A stretch of DNA of 64,000 nucleotides from positions 33,611,579-33,675,578 of the forward strand of contig CM046871.1 of NCBI GenBank assembly GCA_025617745.1, written 5' to 3'. Below, piece after piece: positions 32,106 to 44,856 of the stretch (positions are counted from its first letter, which is position 1; the number at the start of each line of letters is the position of its first letter). The position numbers were made by a program, and so were the translations under genes. The notes beneath the pieces are model-generated. The model did not search any database and was not told the DNA's origin. It saw only the letters and a program-made list of their open reading frames with translations. Source of the DNA: Heliocidaris erythrogramma. Its lineage: Eukaryota > Echinodermata > Echinoidea > Camarodonta > Echinometridae.

Positions 32106-35100
32106 TGGGACAAAACAATATAATCAAACCAACAAAAAATATATTGAATTGTTATGGTTGGCTGAGGGTTGCCTTATAATCAAAAGGGTATCAATCAATG
32201 AAACATGACCACTATTGACTTAAGGAAGCACATGAACTCATTAAACTATTAAAAGGTATAACACTTCAATAAAAAACATGCATGTGTTTTTAAAAACATA
32301 TTTTCAGAGTGAGATAAAGCAAATTGAAATTGCATACATGTACATGTACATGTAAACGTGACCAATATAATTGAAGTTAATCCATGCACTTTACGCGTGT
32401 AATTATACAAAAGAAATGAACAAAACAAAACTGTGATAACACTTCACAGAACAGAAACATGGATAGGCTAGAATGAATCAATAGTAAGAACAATATGTGG
32501 AAGGATGAACAAAATTAGGATAAACAATAGTCATTTATAACACCCTAATTTGAATGTTCATTAATCTACAAAAAAGTATGATGTGCATGTACTTTGTAGA
32601 TGTGTCTTTAGATCCTTGAGGAAACGGATTCATAAATCCCTTTTTCCTACAAGAGATCAAAGTGAACCTCCCTTGTGTATATTATTCCCCTCCTATGGGT
32701 CAACGCTCCATTTCACAAGAATTCCAGGTATTCCACAGACTTCTTTAATAGAATTTTTTCAAAGAATATATGGGGAGAGTCATACATTTAACCGACAGTT
32801 GAATGAATGGATTGCATATATATTTTTCAGCGAATAGCCATTTTAAATCTATTGTGTACCATTTACAAACTGCGTGGTAAATTGTAAGGAATACATTATG
32901 AGCAAGAAGCTCATTTTACATGTTACACTTTGCATGTACTGTTCATTTACTTAATAATTAAGGAATGCAGAATATCTCATTTGAAGGACTTTGGCAATCA
33001 TTATCGAACCTTATTTCCAAGTTTCACATCCTGTGTTCAAATCAATTTAAAGTGAAACCAATAAGTGTGAATGTACATGCTAGAAAATATAAAGTTGATG
33101 TACAAGTCCCTTCATACTAATAGAAACTGACTTGTAGAAAAAACTATGAGGACATGTGAGTGACCCTGAAAAAAGAAGACATGAAATACACAAATCTTTT
33201 TAAATGTTCAAAGAATAGAATTACATTTACACTATGCAAGTACTACAGAAATAAAATATACCTTATGCATGTCATGTACTTATCTACCAAATTCACGTTG
33301 TCTTTTTAATTCATCTAAATAATTTTCTTAGACAACTTTTTTTTCTCACTTCTTTTACAAAAAAACCCCGCATACATGGCAATTCAATCATAAATGAATT
33401 GAAGTGATTATATCTCAATTAAGTTATTGAACTAATTATTAGTATACTTTGTTCACAAATTATACACTCATAATTTTTTTCTTCATACCTTACAAACAAT
33501 TACAAAATATAACAAAATAAACCAAAAATTATAACCAAATATAATGTGTCATAGACTATATTTCTCTCCACTTTTAATTCAAATACATGTAGTCTGAATA
33601 TATTTTGGTATGATCTTTAATCATTCTCACAAATATCCATTTAATATCTATTAATTTATATTCATTTCAAGTGTTTTTTCTTTAAATTCAAACATTCTAC
33701 ACAGACTTTGTCATTTCTAATCATTCTCACAATATCCCTTTAAACATCGACCCATTTACATTCATATCATTATCTGTCCACCATTTAAATGTATACTTCA
33801 TGAGCTCAAAGGTCTATCATAGACACCCGATGAGCAGTCATCATCTGTCAGAGCAAACACTCCATTTTATTCATGGAAACAGAGTGACTACAATAAATAA
33901 AATAAATAGAAATAAAGTGGCTATAAATGATTTCTTCTATCACTATACCAAAATACATCCAAATATTGGAACAAGGTATAAAATTTCTTACTAACCTAAA
34001 TTTTTAATAAACTTTTTTTTTCAATAACAACAAATTAAAATGAACTACATGTACAGGTAAATAAAATTGTTAAAATTGTTGCTATTGTTGACCATTACAA
34101 ATGAGAAAGATGAAACTACAATGTCCTATTGGACTAGTGGTAACACTGACCAATATAAAAAATTAAAAACTGTTATTCCACTACTAGTACTTGCATGACA
34201 ATAATTAATATTATTGCAGTATTCCAAATGTATATCCACTGTAATGATAATAAATTCTACACTCTATTTGACACTAATGGTGCATGCACGTGTACATAAT
34301 GAGGCAGACCTACAGTCCTCTAATTAAATTTTCACAAGTCGGGTTATTTGTGTCAGTAGCATGTTAACGGATGTACATGTATGAGTACGATCAATATACT
34401 GTCTACCATTACCGCACTTGTCATGAAAGCTAATTTACGCACAGAATCAAACTAATTTGTATTCATGTAATTCATCATATCTCTTTTAAATTAAAAAAGA
34501 ATGGAATTTATTAACCCATTTGTACTATTCCATATGCCCTCGAATAGGGTTATAAAACCTACATGTACATGTGTTTACATTGTAAACATTTATAGATAAA
34601 TTTGGTTTGTTTATCTATATATGCACAAAATTCAGAAAACACCCCAAAGGTAAACAAACAAAACTGATCCCCAGATACATATCAATGCCAACAAATACAA
34701 GGGTCACATTGTACATGTATATTTTATGGCTATTTTATCAAGAATAAATTATAGATTATAAATTACATGTAGTTTATTATTTTAGAGAGAAATACTTGTA
34801 AAATACATGCATACGCATTGTCTGATTATTAGTTCAGTTTTCTACAATATTTCAGAAATTTTAGGCGCTGAATTTTAGGTCCAGAACTTCAAAATACCAC
34901 CACAAAATCCTGTGAAAGTCCATGATATTTTATTTAAGGATGTGTGTACAACTTCTTGCCCCCGATAAATTATAAACTTTTTTTTTTCTAGTAAAAGCTT
35001 ACTGCAGTTTTTAAACATGTGCATCTGATCAACATTTGTATTAAAATCATGAAGATGAAGAATCCAATAGACAGCTTCATTTAAATGTTTTCAAAATATT

Positions 35101-35700
35101 ATGTATTTAAATAACTTTTCAGTAACTGCACTTAAGTTTTGGAACTTTGTAGTTCATACTTGATTGTCAATCCTTATTTTGGACAAAAATATATATTTAA
35201 AAAGCAATGATAACTTATGAAATGATTTATTTAAAACAATAAATAATTTGAAGTTGAGTGTTAAAAATTTTGAAAAGTAACTAAGCAGCAGATTTCCGTT
35301 GACCAGTATTCGACTGATCATCTATATGTACATTGTAGAATACTTTAACCATCTACTGAAACTTTTATGAAATCTAAAAAATCACTCTAGAGAAAGAAAA
35401 ATGAAAGATAATCAACAAATACATGTCTGTGTTTAATTCTTTTGGTTTCTATTACCAGGTTTGATATTGTCATTAGGACATGCATATCAGCACAACTTCT
35501 ATTCCAAATTGCCACAAAAATAACTGCCTATGCTTTTTCAAAAAGGTAAACTAAGAGTAAGAAGTGGTTGTGAACCACTTAAATTTATTACCTTCCATTA
35601 AGGTTGTCAATTAAGCCCAGAAGTCCAGTCACTCACTTAATTAATTCGGATGTTATCTCGCTTTGATGACAAAATTAACAAACACTCCCCCTTCCAGTAA
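32106..35700. other. AT-rich noncoding stretch
   Basis: I see no credible exon, RNA gene or long repeat here. It contains scattered acatgtacatgt words, and short open frames are unconvincing. It lies upstream of the myosin start codon, probably within its first intron. Confidence 0.6.
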
Positions 35701-35704
35701 AGTT

Positions 35705-36150
35705 TAATACCGGCCAGTCAGTCCTCGGTTTTTCTGCCGATGTGGCACCGGGGTTGGCTCACACTTATCTATCATACACAGACACACCGCTATGAAAACA
35801 TGCAGACAAACCTCTATGGTATAGTTCTCGAAAATACACAATAGTTTTTTTTTTATGTAAGAATAGATCCTTCTCTAGTTCTGCTGTGTGCAGTATACTT
35901 GGTATCCCCACTTTGGTAGTGGTAGAAGTATGTATGTATGCAAGTGGTGGTGGTGTTGGTGGGTATTCTTGCATTGCATTGAGTGAGCGCCCGCAGAACA
36001 CTACACGCTGTGTGTTCTTGGAGTCCAACCCAAGTTTGGGCAGGGCATACACCCAAGACAGGGGTGTATGCGTAATGAGAGCGAGGGTGAAGGGAACAAT
36101 AGGCAGCATACCAGATGACAATGGAAGGGCACAACACAAATATATGTGAC
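35705..36150. other. GC-richer unexplained stretch
   Basis: Composition rises (gtggtggtggtgttggtggg, gagcgcccgcagaacactac). Open frames exist on both strands (35765-36154 minus, 35886-36149 plus), but they overlap each other, lack recognisable motifs and show no splice-site pattern. It could be a transposon relic or a 5' untranslated region of the myosin transcript. Confidence 0.3.
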
Positions 36151-36391
36151 TCACTATACATGGGATATAGTTCGATGATCACAGGGGAGATATTAGTCTT
36201 TGAGAATAAACCTTGAGGTTTTTGTTATGCAATATACCAAGTGAGATGTACAGTTTGTGGTTGTCCTATGATATGTTTACAAGTGTTGATCTCATAAAGA
36301 CAACAAAAGTTTTAGGTAATTGCATAAGGGTACTACATGAATGTGTATGTACAATTCATGAAAGAGTGAAATAAGTCTTGGTAAACTAAAT

Positions 36392-37467
36392 GGTCCTGTA
36401 TTCTGAACTCCGGTTTAACTTAAACCATGGTTTAAAACTGTGGTTTAACTATGGGTAGCCAAAAATGTCAAAACTTTGTTTACACTGTATGTTCCTTATG
36501 TTTACAGGATTCTGGTCTCATGCTTTAATGGTCAAGAAAACTATTGTACTTAGTATTCCCAGACAGTTTTTAAAAGTTTGAGTACCAAAAATGCTGATAA
36601 ATTGAATATCTACTGTTAGAGATTTGTGTCACATTTGGCTGCCCATAGTTAAACCACACATTTAGACCATGGTTTAAGTTAAAGGGGAAGTCCAGTCCAA
36701 AAATAACTTGGTTTTAATGAAAGTAGAAAAATCAGGCCTACAGATCAAAAAAAGTTTGAGGAAAATCCGACAACTAATAAGAAAGTTATGAATTTTTTAG
36801 TGGCATGAAAAACTAGAGAAACAATGAAAATCACTAGACAAACTGGCAACTCAGTCATTGGTTTGTGATGTCATTGGTACACAACTCACCAATAATTTTG
36901 TTGATATTCATAATACAAATTCTCAATTTTTGTCCAAGCATATGAATATTCACATAACTTGAACCAAAATACATCTGTAGTAATATGTTTTTGCATTTCA
37001 CGAACTTCAAAATATTGCTTTTTTTTTCTTCAAAATATTACATTTCCATAATCACTCATCTTTTATGTATATTGTATAAATATTCATATTTTCATGATTT
37101 TTACGGAAAATTATTTATTCTGTATTAGTGTATACATGCAAAAACATAAATATAAGTTGGTTCCAGTCATGAGGAAATCACATTCTTGGACAAAAATTTA
37201 AATTTGTATTACGAATATAAACAAAATAGTTGGTGAGTTGTGTACCCATGACATCATAGATTCATGACTGAGTTGCCAATTTGTCTAGTGATTTTCATTG
37301 TTTTTCCAGTTTTTCATGCCACTAAAAAAGTCATAACTTTCTGATTAGTTGTCCAATTTTCCTCAAACCTTTTTTGATCTGTTGGTCTGATTTTTTCTGC
37401 TTCTATCAAAACCAAGTAATTTTTGGACCGGACTTCCCCTTTAAACCTGAGTTCAGAATACGGGCCA
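36392..37467. mobile_element. Palindromic MITE (outer element) split by a second MITE
   Basis: The ends read ggtcctgtattctgaactc (36392 onward) and, inverted, gagttcagaatacgggcc (ending 37466). Nested inner words ggtttaacttaaaccatggt and accatggtttaagttaaa pair as well. The right arm is interrupted at 36683 by the TTAA element. Confidence 0.75.
36683..37440. mobile_element. TTAA-flanked foldback MITE (piggyBac-like), 758 bp
   Basis: It begins aggggaagtccagtcc and ends ggaccggacttcccct, with inverted similarity over arms of about 300 bp. It is flanked by TTAA (36679-36682 and 37441-37444), the target duplication of piggyBac-type elements. Removing it restores the outer element. Confidence 0.85.
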
Positions 37468-37836
37468 ATGTCATTAAACATGTTGACATCTCCCTAAGAT
37501 AAGACTATCAATTTGGGGAGAATACATTTCTATGCTTTGTTTTGCTCTTAACAATTTCACTTTTTCATTTTTTCATGTAACTTTTCCCATCTTCACTGTA
37601 TATGTTTAAACACATAATGTGAATCATGCCCAATACAACCCCTTTTTAAGAGAGATAGATTTATGGTTTGTAAATAAATAATCAATAACAATAACATTTG
37701 GGAGTTTTTGTCATATGTAAATGTTTGCCTTTCAGTCTCTTTTTCTCTCCAATGTGCATTACGAGATACATGCAAAAGTTATTACTGGATAAAATATCTG
37801 TTGTTTTTGTCAATATTCCTTTATTGAACATAATAA

Positions 37837-38740
37837 TAAGCCCGAGTCATATCGAATATTTCATAATCCGGGATTCGACGGCTTTAATTCGATCGAATAC
37901 CGGTGCATCGATAAATGATGGGCGGTGAAAACAGAGTTACACGCAGTGCATGCACCATGCACCGGTGACCGGTCCGCTGGCATCGGGGGCATATGTATGG
38001 GCTCTCGCTGCTCGACATTAACGATAGCCCGCTAGCCAATGGCTAGTAAAAAACAGCGGACGAGCCAAAATCTTAAGTTTCTAGTCCGTATGGCTAGCCA
38101 AAATATCACTCTAGTGTCGCACGAAGCGATGCTCATTGTCGACACATCCGACAATGATTCAAATTCAAAGAATTAATAATCTTACTTTGTCTTTGGAGAG
38201 CTGAATGGAACATGTTTGTTCGATGCAAAAAAAACAAAAATACGAAATAAACTTTTCGTCGCTCATGACTCGACTTCATTCAGCTTCAGATCATTTCCAA
38301 GAAGTAATTGCCAATTTGATGAGAGTGTGATATTAGTTATTGCGAATTAAGTAGGAACACTCGTACTCATGCCCGTATTTATCATGTTCAATTATACAAT
38401 TGTCAAATTGACAATGCAGAGAGAGTGCAAGAATATTATCGTAAACTTCAGTTCGTAACGACAAAACGATTTTTCCATAGAGAAAGCACAGGTAAAGCGC
38501 GACGTCCTCCGCGAGCGAATTAGTGAAAGTTAGCCAACAGTTTGAAGTCGCCTTCACGTTCTCTGCTAGTATTATGCTGTATGTTACGGAGTTTCTTTTT
38601 TTATTTGCTTTTTTCATGGTGGCTACGGTAGTCAAAAATCTGGCGGACTACAAATCGATGCACCGGTTTTGCCAAAACGAAATCGGGATTCGATGTCTTT
38701 GATCGAACACCGGCTAACCAATCGATTCGACTCAGGCTTA
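37837..38740. mobile_element. Palindromic element with taagccYgagtc ends
   Basis: Left taagcccgagtcatatcgaa pairs with right ttcgactcaggctta. Further inverted words (gaataccggtgcatcgat and atcgatgcaccggt; cgggattcga on both sides) lie inside. The interior is CpG-rich and shows no protein motif. Confidence 0.68.
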
Positions 38741-38744
38741 TATA

Positions 38745-40440
38745 TACTTACAAGTACGTGCATTTACTAGTAGTCTAAAGCATAAACAAGCATTTTCAAA
38801 CAAGCAGTAATTAACAACATGCCCAGGGTCTATAATATTAGACTAGGAGTAAGCCATGAAAGAGGCGAGGCAGTTTTACACTGCTGAACTTTGTGCAGTC
38901 TTTATTTAGGGGCAATGTGAATGACACGCAATCAAACATTCTCAGCACACCTCTACCAGTAGATGGATTACCACTGATTACCACACTAACACCTCTATGA
39001 TAATTAGATTGCTATTAACACTACAAATACTGTTGGAGACTGGTTGCAATCCAGAAACCAATTTAAGGGGCCAAGTTGTTAATGGTAATTGAGTTTTGGC
39101 AATGACCAAACATAAATTGTAAAAGAATCTAACACAATTATCACCAAAAGCATAAATTTACCAAATAATTCCAACAGACAATGCAGTGTAATTTCTAAGT
39201 AATAAGAAAATGAAATAAGACATTCTCTGATATGTCAGGACTAAGTCCTAGACACACATGTTGTCTATCTGTTAATACATCATGAGTTGTCCCTTATGTT
39301 GATGTATATCCATTTTGGAGATACTCAGGATAATTTCAGCAAGTTCTTTTCATTCATTTCACACATGGCTGGTCTAAATCCTAAACTACACTATTATGGT
39401 ATCATTTTTTACGTTTTCCTCAAAATCAAGCTTCACTGCAAGTACTCAAAACTGGCTTTTAATTTGTTTATATTACATTTCATTTAATTACAGTTTAAAT
39501 AGATAATTGTAAATAAACATTTGTGCTTGTATAATGATGGCTTTATTTTATCAAATCACATCTACAAGATTACTGGAACAAGATCTTCTGAAATTGATCA
39601 GTAAAATGGGTCAGTAGGAACACTAATTGGCAAATGTTTTTGAAATAATGTTTCCCAGTAATGAAACAAATGTCTGGGCAGACATTTTTTCTAAAATGGT
39701 CAGTTTGCGCAACACTGAAGGTAGCAAGTTTGAGAAGGGAATAAAGAGATACATGTACAAATACAGCTAGTGTGCTCAAAGGCATTTTACAAAGAGGTTT
39801 TTTCTGCACAGAAAGATAGACCTATAGTAATATATTAGATTCATTTATCCATAGCAAGAAAAAAACAAACCTTATAATCAGTCCAAAAGACTGCATTTAT
39901 TGCATCCATTTGGTTGTTTTGGGGTTATATGAGACTACATTTCCCCACTGTATGTGACCTGGGCATTACGTTTAGACTGGGGATATATTGTCTCTTATCG
40001 CCCTCAAGGCCAGTCAATAAACTCAATATCATATCAATATCAACTCCCAGTCAGCATTCAAAATAGAAAAATATATGATGTAACAGACAAAGAAATTTCA
40101 TTTGAAGACTCATGTATGTAAAATATACAGACATTCAGTTCAAGGAGCTAAATATTTTGAATTACATATAAACTATACGGAAAAGCAAGTGCCATCTGCA
40201 TTTTGTTTTTATCTAATGGAGGATATTAAACCGTTTGTTTTTTTGTTCCGTTATTTTTTTTTTGGGGGGGGGGGGGGGTTGCATCGTATATCAACTAACT
40301 TATTGGAGTCACTTTGGAAATGAGTTGGCTACATCTGATTTGTTACTAAAGACGACAATACTTGGTTTATTTCATCATTTATCGTTACAATCTACATTTT
40401 CAAGAATAATATGATTATTTCAAATCAACAAGACTACTAC
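38745..40440. other. AT-rich noncoding stretch
   Basis: No gene or structured RNA is recognised. A 15-base poly-G run sits at 40264-40278 and a SINE follows at 40442. Confidence 0.55.
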
Positions 40441-40441
40441 T

Positions 40442-40760
40442 GTAGAGTTGTTGTGGATCAGTGGATAAGTCCCCAAACTGTGAACCACGAGGTCCAGGGT
40501 TCGAATCTCATCGCAGCTCTAGCGTCCTTTGGCAAGACGTTAATCTACATTTGTCACTCTCCACCCAGGTGATAAATTGGTACCCGGTAGGATTGTGAGC
40601 GTCACTGTACTGCCCATTGCTGGAATACTCCCCAGGGAGCAGAGAATGTGCATACAATACGATGACCGGGGTAATAATATATCTGTAAAACTAAAGCGCT
40701 TAGAGACATCATCGATGTATTAGGCGCTATAGAAAAGTGGAATATTATTATAATTACCAC
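40442..40760 (+). repeat. tRNA-derived SINE, nearly full length
   Basis: It has an A-box-like word (cagtggataag near 40460) and a B box (gggttcgaatc, 40498-40508). The shared body follows (ggcaagacgttaatctaca, cactctccacccaggt, accggggtaataat), then aaagcgcttagagacatc and a short ATT tail. It is the most complete copy in the window. Confidence 0.85.
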
Positions 40761-41348
40761 CACCACCACCACCACCAGTATTACATGACAAAATAGATGT
40801 TCATAATAGCAGGTGGCATGGCATGGATCACAGGCTACAATGATGTTACTTGGATATGTCTGAATATGAAATATTTCTTACTTTGCATTTATACTTGTAT
40901 TTGCATTTTAAGTGACAGCTAATTATAGATACCATTTGCATTTCAAAACAAACCCCCCAAATAAGGTATTATTTTCATAAAACAGGTGGATACTTTTCAC
41001 TAATGAACACAAACAATACACATACATACTACAAAATTATAAGGAGATCATTTGGGACCATTTTGAGAAAAAAACAAAAAAATATCTGTCATAGAGGCAA
41101 GGGTAGTGGCTACAACTTTATTCTTTTCAATCAAAAAATACTCTTCTCTTTTTTAACAGTCTAACTTGTGCCACCTTTTTTGCATATTTTTCTGCTTGAA
41201 CACTGATGCAGAGGATATGTGATTAGAATGCACCTTGATTTCTACTTTTGCAATATAACAATATTTGAATTGTACATAAATTTCAATTAGAAATAAACAG
41301 TGGAACCTAAAAGAAAAACAAACTAGAAATATCACTGAAGATGATGAT

Positions 41349-41992
41349 TAATACCCCCGCCCCGTGACAACAGCCTTTCTTGACTTTTGGTCGAAAACTG
41401 AGGAAGTAGTTTGATCCGCAAGATTTTTCCCTGATTTACTGCCATAGATATGCCGTTTCCATGGCAACGCAGCTTCCGACACATCCAAAAAATATGTCTT
41501 GCACATCTTCCCACCAAGACCAATGTGTGTACCAAATTTCTTGACTTTTGGGTCGACTGAGGAAGTAGTTCGATCCGCAAGATTTTTCCCTGATTTACTG
41601 CCATAGATATGCCGTTTCCATGGCAACGCAGATTCCGACTCATCCGAAAAATATGTCTTGCACATCTTCCCACCAAGACCAATGTGTGTACCAAATTTCT
41701 TGACTTTCGGTCAAAAACTGAGGAAGTAGTTCGATCCGCAAGGTGTTTCCTTGATTTTCTGCCGTAAATATGCCGTTACCATGGCAACGCAGATTCCGAC
41801 TCATCCGAAAAATACGTCTTGCACATCTTCCCACCAAGACCAATGTGTGTACCAAATTTCATGACTTTCGGTAAAAAAACTGAGAAAGTAGTTTCGATCC
41901 GCAAGATTTGCAACGGACCGACCGCCCGACCACCCAACCGTTGACTGATTCCTATATACCCCCTTCAAACTTCGTTTGGCGGGGGTATAATA
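41349..41992. mobile_element. TIR element containing four ~160-bp tandem units
   Basis: The ends taatacccccgcc and ggcgggggtata are inverted repeats. Between them a unit beginning ttcttgac or ttcatgac recurs at 41377, 41538, 41697 and 41858; the last copy is truncated. Repetitive open frames on the minus strand simply translate the unit. Confidence 0.82.
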
Positions 41993-42006
41993 AAAAGAAC
42001 AATTAA

Positions 42007-42609
42007 AGGCCAAGTCCACCCTAACAAAAAGTTGGTTTGAATAAATAGAGAAAAATCCAACAAGCATAACACTGAAAATTTCGTCAAAATAGGATGTAAA
42101 ATAAGAAAGTTATGGTATTTTAAAGTTTCGCTTAATTTCGCAAAACAGTTGTATGCACATCCTGCTCAGTATGCAAATGAGGGAACCAATGACGTCACCC
42201 ACTCACTATTTCTTTTGTATTTTATTACATGAAATACAAAATATTTTAATTTTTCCTTGTTATAATGTGAAACAAGGTTTGATTCCTCGCTGAACATGTG
42301 TAATTGCCATTGTTGCAACCTATACACAATTCAATGAGAGCTTCCTAATTGTGAAATCTGCAGAAATTAAAATATTCTATGTTTCACATAATAAAATACA
42401 AAAGAAATAGTGAGTGGGTGACGTCACTGGTTCCCTCATTTCCATACTGAGCAGGATGTGCATATAACTGTTTTGCGAAATTAAGCGAAACTTTAAAATA
42501 CCATAACTTTCTTATTTTACATCCTATTTTGATGAAATTGTCAGTGTTACGCTTGTTGAATTTTTCTCTATTTATTCAAATCAACTTTTTGTTAGGGTGG
42601 ACTTGGCCT
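42007..42609. mobile_element. TTAA-flanked foldback MITE, 603 bp
   Basis: The ends aggccaagtccaccctaac and gttagggtggacttggcct are perfect inverses. Long arms follow, including gtgacgtcactggttccctc-type words on both sides. TTAA duplications lie at 42003-42006 and 42610-42613. Confidence 0.88.
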
Positions 42610-43082
42610 TTAATACAATTACCATCCTTTTAAAATAATCAAAGGATTAAAAGGAATTAAAGGATAATTCACCTCTAGTTCAAATGTAATCTACATACAA
42701 GTGTATTGCCCATGAGTTAGGTAAAATTTATTTCTAGTTTGTCATCCCCTCCCACTTCCTTTTTTCCTCCTTCCTTGTATTTTTATTACTTTACATTTTT
42801 TGTTATGACATAAAACAAAAAAGAATCTGAGATATGCACAATGAGGTAAAAAAAAACATTAAACCTGTGTGTTCTCACTTTCTCTCTTCACAATAACCTT
42901 GATAGCGGGTGTTACATATAACACCTTTTTTAATGGATATACCTGCTGCATTCATTTCCTCATAAAATATTTTTTTTCAATTCCAACTCATTTTAAAATT
43001 TCTATAGGATAGTTCTACTATAAAATGCATCAGAACTTCGGAGCCTGAACTCACTAAAAAGCTCATGATATTCAATATTTAA

Positions 43083-43495
43083 AGGCATAACTTTTCCACC
43101 TTGATATCTAGATATTAATGAATTGTTGAAGTTGTAAGCAATCTAACATAAATTGACAACTCTGTGATGAATGTCGCGAGGTCTTCTCCTATTTGCGCTG
43201 TACTGAAAATTTCATAAGTTTCCATTTTCTTAGTTGTTGATGAAAGAATAGATTTGTTTCATACAGTGGTGGTGTAAAAACCTATGAACAATGATTATAT
43301 CTATGGTGCATGCATGATTAAATATTTTCTACAGAAAAAAAAGAAATTTATGATTTTTTGTTTGTTTAATCGATAACAATTTCATACAAATTCATAACTC
43401 TCTTATTTTTTCATTGGTTTTTGCTCAAACATTCACTGATCTGTTTCTCTAATTTTTCTGATCCAACTAACTTGATATTTAAGTAGACTTCCCCT
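43083..43495. mobile_element. Degenerate TTAA-flanked MITE
   Basis: It is flanked by TTAA at 43079-43082 and 43496-43499. Its interior (tgatgaaagaatagatttgt, aacaatgattatatc) resembles the element at 54718-55314. Its terminal repeats have diverged. Confidence 0.65.
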
Positions 43496-43499
43496 TTAA

Positions 43500-43760
43500 A
43501 ACACGACACAACCAGCTGACACACAACAGCACAAAAAACTCAGCTCCGAACAGCGCCAGCGATTCGGGCCAAGACGTAGCTGCAGTTCGCCACAATCTCC
43601 CCATTTTTGCAACCAACGACGCCAGTCGGTTCGCAACATCATTACGCCCATTGGCGCAGCGCAGCCGATACCAGCCACCAAACTACTGACAACAGTACTG
43701 TAGCAAAGAATGCATAGATCTTCCATTCCAAACAGAAACAACACAACAGGTGTTCACTCT
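43500..43760. other. GC-rich unexplained stretch
   Basis: About 260 bp of markedly higher GC with many CpG, for example cagcgccagcgattcgggcc. A minus-strand frame (43496-43744, 82 residues, Trp/Cys-rich) spans it, but I recognise no family. It could belong to a promoter or a transposon relic. Confidence 0.3.
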
Positions 43761-43920
43761 CAAACGACCACAAATGCACTTAAAATAAATGAGCTTATTT
43801 CATTTTATCAGATGCACGCAGTTCAACTATCATTTGAATTCTTTTTCTTATTGTACAGTATAATACACAAAATATGGCATTATAACAGAGAAATAGAAGT
43901 TAAAGATGTTACATTCTTAC

Positions 43921-43998
43921 CGGTGTTTTGCCCGATTCAGCTCAGAGGTGGTCTGTTATTCAAAGAGCCCACTAAAACCAAAGAGCTTAAATACGAAG
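43921..43998 (-). promoter_or_regulatory. Candidate noncoding first exon and core promoter (possibly of the myosin gene)
   Basis: On the minus strand a strong donor, ACACCG|GTAAGAATG, ends at 43921. Upstream is a TATA-like word ATATATACGC (about 44025-44034), about 30 bp before the proposed start near 43998. It lies 12 kb upstream of the myosin start codon and on the same strand. The link to myosin is inference only. Confidence 0.22.
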
Positions 43999-44311
43999 AG
44001 TGCTCAGTGCCGAAATAAAGCACGCGTATATATTGTGGTACATGTCGATCGGCCGAGAGGGAAAGGTTATAGTCTTAATCAAGATGTTTGTATTTTTGTA
44101 TTTTCTTTGTTTTTTCTTCTTTTTCTGGACAGCGCTTTTGCCTTTTGGTAAAGCCGTAACTAAAGGGCATAATCTTGATATTGTCCCTTCAAATACAAAC
44201 TTATGTCCCCAAACAGATAGGAATCAACTCTAACTGCACCAGGGAGGAGAGGGTGAGAGTTGGGAGGGGGGCTTCGGACTATGAAATTTCTATTAATATT
44301 TATGTGATGAT

Positions 44312-44331
44312 GGGGGGGGGGGGGGGGGGGG
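44312..44331. repeat. Poly-G run of 20
   Basis: One of nine G or C homopolymers of at least 15 bases in the window (see findings). Confidence 0.9.
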
Positions 44332-44609
44332 TCCAAACATGTTCCCTGATATTAAGCTCTGTATGAGCAAACACTGCGATATCTGACGGGAATGTCGGGA
44401 AAAGTTATTTAAAAATAATAATGTGCTATCTTTATTTTTCTATTAAATCAGAATATTTCATTTGATATGATTTATGGAAATTATAGGGATTATAGACATG
44501 CAATGTAATTTTATTAGCCTTATTCTTTTAAAATTCAAGACAGAAAAGGCTTTAATAAAATGAGATTGCGTGCGAGCAATTCCTTATATAAATATAAAGA
44601 TTACATTAA

Positions 44610-44856
44610 GAGTGGCGTATCCAAGATTATCCAGGAATGTACATGCCCCAATTTGCCAGCCAAAACAAAATCTAACATAATATGAAAGGAAATGTGTACC
44701 CCCCCCCCCCCCCCCCCCCCGCACAGAAAGAATCTGAAAACTGTGATAATTTTTTCCTTGCTTGTCCTAAAAATTCAAAATAGAATGCATCTGATGATTT
44801 TTTTTGTTCGTCAGGCGTGAGCCTCCCCCTCTCCCTGCATTCCTGGATACGCCACC
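44610..44856. mobile_element. Small DNA transposon with agtggcgtatcc ends
   Basis: Left agtggcgtatccaagattat and right ctggatacgccac form the inverted ends. It contains a 22-base poly-C run (44699-44720). The ends match those of the larger insertion at 46452-48672. No clear target duplication remains. Confidence 0.6.

Noticed and set aside
35765-36182. Overlapping 129- and 109-codon minus-strand frames
   Set aside because: Two frames of similar length overlap each other and a plus-strand frame. None has a family motif, and the composition explains the openness.
41332-42067. Minus-strand frames repeating VHTLVLVGRCAR
   Set aside because: They are translations of the ~160-bp tandem unit in the TIR element; the frame is kept only by unit length.
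43496-43744. 82-codon Cys/Trp-rich minus-strand frame as a novel secreted peptide
   Set aside because: There is no convincing signal peptide, no neighbouring exon, and it begins at the boundary of a MITE.
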